A stretch of 17,449 nt of DNA from assembly GCA_039180415.1 (NCBI GenBank), contig JBCDDH010000075.1:1-17449 (forward strand). The letters run 5' to 3'. Shown piece after piece: positions 8,040 to 13,538 of this stretch (position 1 is the first letter of the stretch; the number at the start of each line of letters is the position of its first letter). Source of the DNA: CAZIXN01 sp039180415 (GTDB lineage: Bacteria; Planctomycetota; Phycisphaerae; Phycisphaerales; Phycisphaeraceae). The position numbers and the translations under genes were made by a program. The notes beneath the pieces were generated by a model, which saw only the letters and a program-made list of their open reading frames with translations, was not told where the DNA came from and did no database searches.

Positions 8040-8048
8040 CCGAACCCC

Positions 8049-9518
8049 ATGGCTTCGATTACCCCCGGCTACGACGTCACCCTTCAGGACCCGCACCGCA
8101 ACACCGGTGACGACGCCACGTCCCGCGCCCCGCTGGTGCTCGGCCACCTCGACTTCAAGGGCGTCACCGACCGGGTCTCGTCCGTCGCGTTGGCGTGGCC
8201 GGCCGTGTGGTGGTGGGCGATGTTCGTGCCCTCGGTCGCGCTGGCGGGCCTGTTCTTCTCGCTGATCGGTTACCTGTTCGCCACGGGCGTGGGCATCTGG
8301 GGCAACAACAGCCCGAACATGTGGGGCTTTCCCATCATCAACTTCGTGTTCTGGGTCGGCATCGGCCACGCGGGCACGCTGATCTCCGCGATCCTGTTCC
8401 TGTTCCGTCAAAACTGGCGCACCTCCATCAACCGCTTCGCGGAGGCGATGACGATCTTCGCGGTCGTGTGTGCCGGCATCTTCCCGGGCATCCACGTCGG
8501 CCGGCCGTGGCTGGCGTATTGGCTGTTCCCGTATCCGAACCAGATGGCGATGTGGCCGCAGTTCCGCTCGCCGCTGCTGTGGGACGTGTTCGCGGTTTCG
8601 ACCTACGCGTCGGTGTCGTTCCTGTTCTGGTACACCGGCATGGTCCCGGACCTCGCGACGCTGCGCGACCGCTGCAAGAACCGCATCGGCAAGATCGCCT
8701 ACGGCATCGCGTCGTTCGGCTGGACCGGCAGCTCACGCCACTGGCACCGATTCGAGAAGGCGTATCTCCTGCTCGCCGCGCTGTGCACGCCGCTGGTGCT
8801 TTCGGTCCACTCGGTGGTGTCCTTCGACTTCGCGGTCGCGCAGCTGCCGGGCTGGCACACGACGTTTTTCCCGCCCTACTTCGTCGCCGGGGCGATCTAC
8901 GGCGGCTTCGCGATGGTGCTCACGCTGGCCGTGCCCTGCCGCTACCTGCTGGGTTTCCGGGACATCATCACCGAGCGCCACATCGAGAACTGCTGCAAGG
9001 TCATGCTCGGCACGGGCATGATCGTCACCTACGCCTACGCGGCCGAGTTCTTCTTCGCCTGGTACTCCGGCCACCACTTCGAACGGGCGATCTTCCTGTT
9101 CCGCCTGGGCGGCCCCGAGAGCCTCGGCTTCTGGGCGCTGGTCGTGTGCAACTGCGTGATCCCGCAGCTCATGTGGGTGAAGAAGTTCCGCCTCAACCCT
9201 TGGACGATCTTGATCGCCGCGATGGCCGTGAATATCGGTATGTGGCTCGAGCGGTACGTCATCGTGATCTCGTCGCTGTCCAACGACTTCGTGCCCTCCA
9301 GCTGGGACCAATTCAGGGCGACGTGGGTCGACATCTGGCTGTTCGTGGGCAGCTTCGGCCTGTTCTTCACCAACTTCCTGCTGTTCCTGAAGTTCCTGCC
9401 GACCGTCGCCATCAGCGAAGTCAAGACCGTGATGCCCGCGGCCCACGCGCACGGCCCCTCGCACGCCGACGACCACGAAGCCCACGGCGACGAATCCGCC
9501 CCGAAGGGAGCGCACTGA
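8049..9518 (+). CDS. actC: ACIII subunit ActC, NrfD-like quinol-oxidising membrane subunit
   Basis: An NrfD/PsrC-family integral membrane protein of 489 aa with about ten predicted TM helices. In ACIII it provides the quinol-binding site next to the ActB Fe-S domain. Family hallmarks are visible: FWVGIGHAGT (101-110), followed by the LFLFRQNWRTSINRFAEAMT segment (116-135), GIHVGRPWLAYW (147-158) and the late helix LGTGMIVTYAYAAEFFFAWYSG. The C-terminus carries a His-rich hydrophilic tail (about 464-489, six His) that is not part of the NrfD fold. The start ATG at 8049 directly follows CCGAACCCC without a Shine-Dalgarno. The stop is separated from the actD ATG by one base, implying translational coupling. 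Confidence 0.95.
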   Translation: MASITPGYDVTLQDPHRNTGDDATSRAPLVLGHLDFKGVTDRVSSVALAWPAVWWWAMFVPSVALAGLFFSLIGYLFATGVGIWGNNSPNMWGFPIINFVFWVGIGHAGTLISAILFLFRQNWRTSINRFAEAMTIFAVVCAGIFPGIHVGRPWLAYWLFPYPNQMAMWPQFRSPLLWDVFAVSTYASVSFLFWYTGMVPDLATLRDRCKNRIGKIAYGIASFGWTGSSRHWHRFEKAYLLLAALCTPLVLSVHSVVSFDFAVAQLPGWHTTFFPPYFVAGAIYGGFAMVLTLAVPCRYLLGFRDIITERHIENCCKVMLGTGMIVTYAYAAEFFFAWYSGHHFERAIFLFRLGGPESLGFWALVVCNCVIPQLMWVKKFRLNPWTILIAAMAVNIGMWLERYVIVISSLSNDFVPSSWDQFRATWVDIWLFVGSFGLFFTNFLLFLKFLPTVAISEVKTVMPAAHAHGPSHADDHEAHGDESAPKGAH

Positions 9519-9519
9519 C

Positions 9520-10185
9520 ATGAGCACCATCGACGCCCCCCCGCCGCCGCTGACCACGCCCGCCGCCGGCGAACCCGTCCAGCCGTACGACCCGAAGCTC
9601 ACCGCCGACGAAGCGCCCTCGCGTCCCTTCGCCGTGCTCGGCGAGTTCGACAACGTCGACGACGTCATGGCCGCCACCCACGCCGCCTACGCCAAGGGCT
9701 ACCGCAAGATGGACGTCCACACGCCCTTCCCCATCCACGGCATCGACGAAGCGTTGGGCATCAAGCCCACGATCCTCCCGTGGCTGGTGCTCTCCGCCGG
9801 GGTCACCGGCATGATCACCGGCCTGCTGCTCACGTCCTACACCATGGGCATCATCCAGGGCCCGCTGCCCTTCGTGCCCGTCGCGCTCGAGCCCTACGAG
9901 TACCTGATCTCCGGCAAGCCGTACTGGTCGCTCGCCGCGTACATCCCCGTGATCTTCGAGCTGACGATCATGTTCAGCGCGTACACCGCCGTGTTTGCGA
10001 TGTTCTTGCTCAACAAGCTGCCGATGCTCTACAACCCGCTGTTCCGGTCCGACCTGATGAAGCGGGTGACGGACGACCGCTTCGTGCTCGCGATCGAGGC
10101 CACCGACCGCAACTTCGACGAGCAAGACACCGAGAAGTTCCTCAAAGAGCAGGGCGCGTTGCAGACCGACCTGGTCACGTACTAA
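9520..10185 (+). CDS. actD: ACIII subunit ActD (DUF3341 membrane protein)
   Basis: A small membrane subunit of ACIII belonging to the DUF3341 family, 221 aa. After a Pro-rich, low-complexity N-terminal extension of about 34 residues comes a soluble alpha/beta domain (PFAVLGEFDNVDDVMAA at 36-52, then YRKMDVHTPFPIHGIDEALG, 61-80). Two TM helices follow at about 86-108 and 140-163, and then a soluble tail. The FPIHG motif and the two-helix layout are characteristic of ActD. The start ATG at 9520 has AAGGGAG at 9504-9510, nine bases upstream and inside the end of actC. In known ACIII structures ActD packs against ActC and ActF; its exact function is not known. Confidence 0.94.
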   Translation: MSTIDAPPPPLTTPAAGEPVQPYDPKLTADEAPSRPFAVLGEFDNVDDVMAATHAAYAKGYRKMDVHTPFPIHGIDEALGIKPTILPWLVLSAGVTGMITGLLLTSYTMGIIQGPLPFVPVALEPYEYLISGKPYWSLAAYIPVIFELTIMFSAYTAVFAMFLLNKLPMLYNPLFRSDLMKRVTDDRFVLAIEATDRNFDEQDTEKFLKEQGALQTDLVTY

Positions 10186-10210
10186 ACCACCGAGCCGAAC
10201 CGACCTTCCG

Positions 10211-11005
10211 ATGCTCAAGAACCTCGACCTACGCCTGTTCCTGCCCCAGCCGCCGCTCTGGCTGATCGCCGCCGCGGTGCTGCTGCTGGTGGCTTCGTGG
10301 GTGCCGCTGGCGCTGTTCCTGAAACACCGCTTCAGCTGGCACGAAGAGCCCCGCATCCATCTCTGGCAGGACATGGACAACCAGCCGAAGCTCAAAGCGC
10401 AGGGCACCACGCCCGTCTTCGCCGACGGCCGGGCGATGCGCCCCCACGCCGCCGGCACGATCGCCCGCGGCCACCTCGATACCGACGACCACCTCCACCG
10501 AGGCTTCGTCCTCGCCGCGGGCGACGGGGGCCAACTCGAAACCGTCTATCTCGAAGGCATCCCCGGCGAGTTCGAAGTCGACGAGGAGTTCGTCGCCCAC
10601 GGCCAGCTCAAATACAACGCTCAGTGCTACCCCTGCCACGGCTTCGACGGCCGCGGCAACGGACCGGTCAACCAGCGCGGCGCGGCTCTCCAAGCCAACG
10701 CCAACGCGGGCGTGAAACTCGGCACCGCCTGGGTCCCCGTTACCAACCTGCTCCAGGAAGCCGAGCCCGGCCAACTCCAGTTCGGCCCAGGCCTCTACCC
10801 CGACGGCAAGCTCTACAACACCATCGTCAACGGCAAGGGCAACATGGTCGGCCAGGGCCACGCCCTGTCCCTCGAAGACCGTTGGGCGATCGTCGCCTAC
10901 GTCCGTGCCCTACAACTCGCCCAACGGCCCGACGCCGTGCAAGCCGCCTGGGGCCAGCAAGACCGCCCCGGTCCCGCGGCTCTCGCCGACCGAGACCAGC
11001 CGTAA
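10211..11005 (+). CDS. actE: ACIII subunit ActE, membrane-anchored monoheme cytochrome c
   Basis: The monoheme cytochrome c subunit of ACIII, 264 aa. An N-terminal hydrophobic segment (about 15-37) looks like an uncleaved anchor, since no lipobox cysteine is present; many ActE homologues are lipoproteins instead. The haem site is CYPCH (C139-H143), within YNAQCYPCHGFDGRGNG. The likely sixth ligand is M212 in GKGNMVGQG. EDRWAIVAYVRALQ (222-235) is the standard last helix of class I cytochromes c. A His-rich stretch (around 88-96) precedes the fold. The start ATG at 10211 is 25 bases after actD and has no Shine-Dalgarno. ActE probably receives electrons from ActA and passes them to a soluble cytochrome or oxidase. 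Confidence 0.94.
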   Translation: MLKNLDLRLFLPQPPLWLIAAAVLLLVASWVPLALFLKHRFSWHEEPRIHLWQDMDNQPKLKAQGTTPVFADGRAMRPHAAGTIARGHLDTDDHLHRGFVLAAGDGGQLETVYLEGIPGEFEVDEEFVAHGQLKYNAQCYPCHGFDGRGNGPVNQRGAALQANANAGVKLGTAWVPVTNLLQEAEPGQLQFGPGLYPDGKLYNTIVNGKGNMVGQGHALSLEDRWAIVAYVRALQLAQRPDAVQAAWGQQDRPGPAALADRDQP

Positions 11006-11090
11006 CCCCCCGTGTCGGCTCGATAACAAGATCTCGGCTGAATGTCCAAGCACTGGCCGCCCCACACATAGCCACCCGCTCTCGACGCAC

Positions 11091-12629
11091 ATGTCCCACG
11101 CCGCCCCGAAACACCTCACCGACGAAGACACCGCCGTGCTGGGCCACCGCGCAGGCGGGCCGTTCCTCCTGCTGCTCTCCGTCGGCGGCGGCTGCCTGCT
11201 GGTTGCGCTGCTGCTGGCCGTGGTCACCAGCCTTTCGGGCGAAGGCTGGCAAGGCGTCCGTCGCTTCGGCTTCGCCTACCTCACCGGCTACGCCTTCTGC
11301 TTCGCCGTCGTGCTCGGTTGTCTGTTCTTCACCATCGTTACCACGCTCTTCCGTGCCGGTTGGTGCGGGATGGTCCGCCGCGTCGCCGAGGTCTTCGCCG
11401 CGTGCGTGCCGCTCATGGCCGTGCTGTTCATCCCCATCGCCATCTACACCCTGGCCGGCGGCTCGCTGTACGTGTGGAACGCGCCGGAACTCAAGAGTGG
11501 CGGCGGGCACGCCGCGGTGACCCCCGCTGCCGCCCCGGCCTTCGCCGCCGACTCGGCCCGACTCATCGCCGACGACCCCGCGAACCACGGGGCCGACGAG
11601 CCGCACGGCAAAGCCCATGGCGACGCGGACGCCCACCACGCCGACGGCGGACATCACGGCCCACCCACCTACCTCGACGACACCGCCGACTGGGCAACCT
11701 GGTATAGCGGCGCCGTCCAGTACTACGTCGACGTTAAGTACCCGTTCTTCGAGATCTGGTTCTGGGCGCTGCGCTGGATCATCTACTTCGGCGTCTTCGC
11801 CCTCATCGGCGTGGGCTACTGGAAGCTTTCCGTCAAGCAAGACGTGACCGGCGATCCCGAGCTCACAAACACCCGCGAAAAGTACGCCCCCGCCGCGGTC
11901 ATCGCCTTCACGCTGGGCGTAACGTTCATGTCCGTCGATCTGCTCATGTCGCTGGACCCGGTGTTCTTCTCCACCATGTTCGCGGTTATTTTCTTCGCCA
12001 ACGCGTTTACCGCCGGCCTGGCCACCATCATCCTCACGCTCACCGTGCTGAAGAAACGCGGCTACCTCCCCAACGTCAACGTCGAGCACTTCCACGACCT
12101 CGGCAAGCTGTTGTTCGCCTTCGTGTTCTTCTGGGGGTACGTCAGCTTCAGCCAGTTCATGCTCATCTGGTACGCCAACCTCCCCGAAACCACGTACTGG
12201 TGGGAGATCCGCGGCGGCACCACGCTCGCGGGCGGGGTGCAGGACGCCGCCGCGCCGACCTACCTCTCCGGCTGGTCGTGGGTGCTGCTGTTCCTGCTGT
12301 TTTTCCACCTGTTCCTGCCGTTCGCGATCCTGCTCTCCAAACACGTCAAGCGCCACCCGTTCTGGCGGACCGTCATGTGTGTCTGGCTGCTCGTGGTTGT
12401 GTACGTCGACCTGTACTGGTACGTGATGCCCGTGCTGACCTCGCCGAACATCGGCCTGGGCTACCTGCCCATCGACCTGCTCGTCGGGGCCGGCCTGATC
12501 TGCCTGCTGCTCGCTTCCGCGATCCGGCGGTTGGCCAAGCACTCCCTGGTTGCCAAGAACGACCCCCGCATGAAGGAATCCCTCGCTCTGGACACGAACG
12601 TCTGGGCCCCGATCCACGCCTCGCACTAA
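11091..12629 (+). CDS. actF: ACIII subunit ActF, second NrfD-like membrane subunit, with His-rich insertion
   Basis: The second NrfD-like subunit of ACIII, 512 aa, paralogous to ActC and predicted to have about ten TM helices. It may take part in proton translocation. The frame stays open upstream into actE, but the family-like N-terminus begins at ATG 11091 (MSHAAPKHLTDED); a start further up would add 62 residues of low-complexity sequence overlapping actE. Hydrophobic segments include 24-47, 61-83, 102-123 and a series after 215. Between helices 3 and 4 lies an insertion (about 135-205) with a His/Asp/Gly-rich core at 166-190 (seven His) that is absent from the usual fold. Late motifs KYPFFEIWFWALRWIIY and SFSQFMLIWYANLPETTYWW are typical of ActF. 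No Shine-Dalgarno is seen. Confidence 0.94.
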   Translation: MSHAAPKHLTDEDTAVLGHRAGGPFLLLLSVGGGCLLVALLLAVVTSLSGEGWQGVRRFGFAYLTGYAFCFAVVLGCLFFTIVTTLFRAGWCGMVRRVAEVFAACVPLMAVLFIPIAIYTLAGGSLYVWNAPELKSGGGHAAVTPAAAPAFAADSARLIADDPANHGADEPHGKAHGDADAHHADGGHHGPPTYLDDTADWATWYSGAVQYYVDVKYPFFEIWFWALRWIIYFGVFALIGVGYWKLSVKQDVTGDPELTNTREKYAPAAVIAFTLGVTFMSVDLLMSLDPVFFSTMFAVIFFANAFTAGLATIILTLTVLKKRGYLPNVNVEHFHDLGKLLFAFVFFWGYVSFSQFMLIWYANLPETTYWWEIRGGTTLAGGVQDAAAPTYLSGWSWVLLFLLFFHLFLPFAILLSKHVKRHPFWRTVMCVWLLVVVYVDLYWYVMPVLTSPNIGLGYLPIDLLVGAGLICLLLASAIRRLAKHSLVAKNDPRMKESLALDTNVWAPIHASH

Positions 12630-12647
12630 ACGGAAGAGCGGCGTTAA

Positions 12648-12693
12648 GGCTTGGCCGGTAATCCCAAACCGGGCAGCCAGCCCACGCCAAGCC
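12648..12693 (+). other. Nested stem-loop between actF and the 87-aa gene
   Basis: GGCTTGGC (12648-12655) and GCCAAGCC (12686-12693) are perfect 8-bp inverted repeats. Inside them CGGT/ACCG (12656-12659 / 12668-12671) forms a small inner stem with loop AATCCCAA. No T-run follows. A processing, attenuation or RNA-stability role within the operon is possible. Confidence 0.4.
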
Positions 12694-12736
12694 GCCTCCC
12701 GTTCGACAGCCCTACCGACCACTTACCTCCCGAACC

Positions 12737-13000
12737 ATGACCGGCACGACCCGCGAACTCAACTTCACGACCATCACCTTCGTCTGCGTGGTCTTCGTCT
12801 TACTGCTGATCGTCATCGTGGCGGGGTCCACCGCGTGGTTCCGCTACGAATTCGAAAAGCAGCGTCAGGAACGCATCGCCGAGTTCACCGCAAGCCCCGA
12901 GCTCATCGCGTCTCAGAAGACCGAGCAGGCTCATCTCTCCGGCGAAGAAACCGGCGTGAGCATCGAAGCCGCGATGCGCGAAGTCGCCGATCGGTACTAA
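12737..13000 (+). CDS. Small single-TM protein at the end of the act operon, candidate accessory subunit
   Basis: An 87-aa protein with one TM helix (about 11-33), preceded by a polar N-terminus and followed by a charged, helical extracytoplasmic segment (FEKQRQERIAEF, 39-50) and a C-terminal region containing VSIEAAMREVADRY. It has no cysteines in haem motifs and no recognised catalytic residues. It is 107 bases after actF and just before the strong terminator, so it is probably co-transcribed with the complex. Some ACIII operons contain a small extra subunit (ActG or ActH), and this is a candidate by position only; I cannot assign it by sequence. The start ATG 12737 follows CCCGAACC and lacks a Shine-Dalgarno, like actC. 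Confidence 0.75.
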   Translation: MTGTTRELNFTTITFVCVVFVLLLIVIVAGSTAWFRYEFEKQRQERIAEFTASPELIASQKTEQAHLSGEETGVSIEAAMREVADRY

Positions 13001-13052
13001 GCCGATTCGTCCCCGCTTCATCGAGGCGCATTCAATCCGCAGCCGCCAAGCA

Positions 13053-13082
13053 GGCCCGACCGACCTTTCGGCCGGGCCTTTT
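13053..13082 (+). terminator. Rho-independent terminator of the act operon
   Basis: GGCCCGACCGA (13053-13063) pairs with TCGGCCGGGCC (13068-13078), with one A-C mismatch and a CCTT loop, followed directly by TTTT. This is a classic GC-rich stem with a U-tract, 53 bases after the last act-operon stop. Confidence 0.88.
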
Positions 13083-13118
13083 GCGTGCCCCGTCGTTTTT
13101 GCTGGCCAACGGCCTGGT

Positions 13119-13146
13119 TTGCAATAACCCACGCCTCTGATACTAT
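13119..13146 (+). promoter_or_regulatory. Sigma70-like promoter of the padR operon
   Basis: The -35 TTGCAA (13119-13124) and -10 TACTAT (13141-13146) are spaced by 16 bases. Transcription would begin near 13153, leaving a leader of about 38 bases before the GTG start. This is the clearest vegetative-type promoter in the window. Confidence 0.7.
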
Positions 13147-13158
13147 GCAATACATAGT
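13142..13158. promoter_or_regulatory. Predicted PadR operator overlapping the -10 box
   Basis: The perfect dyad ACTATG-CAATA-CATAGT covers the -10 hexamer and the predicted start of transcription. PadR-family repressors typically bind AT-rich ATG/CAT-type dyads in their own promoters, so autorepression is the natural reading. Confidence 0.65.
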
Positions 13159-13177
13159 TTAACGATCCCTTGCTCTC

Positions 13178-13182
13178 GGAGG
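13178..13182 (+). promoter_or_regulatory. Shine-Dalgarno fixing the padR GTG start
   Basis: GGAGG lies eight bases before GTG 13191. It decides between this start and the upstream in-frame TTG at 13170, which has no ribosome-binding site and lies close to the operator. Confidence 0.8.
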
Positions 13183-13190
13183 CACACGCC

Positions 13191-13538
13191 GTGAAACTCG
13201 AACGTGAACTCATGCGGGGTGCCGGCCCGACGGCCGTGCTCAAGGTCTTGGAATCCGGCGAAAAATACGGGTACGAGATGGTGCAACGCTTGGCGAAGAC
13301 CTCCAACGGCGTACTGGCCGTGGGGCAGTCGACGCTCTACCCGATGCTCTACAACCTCGAAGCCAAAGGATTGGTTGCGTCGCGAACCGAACCCGGGCTG
13401 CGCGGCCGGCCCCGCCGGTACTACCGACTCACGGCCAAAGGCAAGCGACATCTAGCCCGGCAAACCAGGCAGTGGGCCGCTTTGGTCACCGCGATGCAGT
13501 CCCTGGGGCTCGGCTCGGCACAGGGAGGTGCGGCGTGA
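13191..13538 (+). CDS. PadR-family transcriptional regulator
   Basis: A 115-aa winged-helix DNA-binding repressor of the short PadR subfamily (subfamily 2 type). It starts V(M)KLERELMRG, the standard N-terminus. The winged-helix signature follows: YGYEMVQRL, then GQSTLYPMLYNLEAKGLV (recognition helix and following strand) and GRPRRYYRLTAKGKRHL (the wing). A final helix used for dimerisation is present (about 87-102). The start GTG 13191 is set by GGAGG at 13178-13182. Its stop overlaps the GTG of the next gene, and another Shine-Dalgarno (AGGGAGG, 13522-13528) sits inside its last codons, so the two genes are translationally coupled. It probably represses its own operon through the dyad at 13142-13158. 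The inducer is unknown. Confidence 0.93.
   Translation: MKLERELMRGAGPTAVLKVLESGEKYGYEMVQRLAKTSNGVLAVGQSTLYPMLYNLEAKGLVASRTEPGLRGRPRRYYRLTAKGKRHLARQTRQWAALVTAMQSLGLGSAQGGAA

Noticed and set aside
9421..10458. A 345-codon antisense frame across actD, and a similar one at 8733-9677 across actC
   Set aside because: Both are shadows of confidently assigned membrane subunits, with repetitive Arg/Val/Gly/His sequence.
10827..12722. A 631-codon open frame antisense to actF
   Set aside because: It is the mirror of a well-recognised ACIII subunit, with low-complexity Gly/Arg/Glu/Val composition and no family features; GC-rich codon bias keeps antisense frames open.
13170..13190. TTG start for the PadR gene
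   Set aside because: It has no ribosome-binding site; GTG 13191 has GGAGG at the right distance and gives the canonical KLEREL N-terminus.
13472..13534. ATG start for the large HAAS-like protein inside padR
   Set aside because: It would overlap padR by 67 bases with no Shine-Dalgarno; GTG 13535 has AGGGAGG and overlaps the padR stop.
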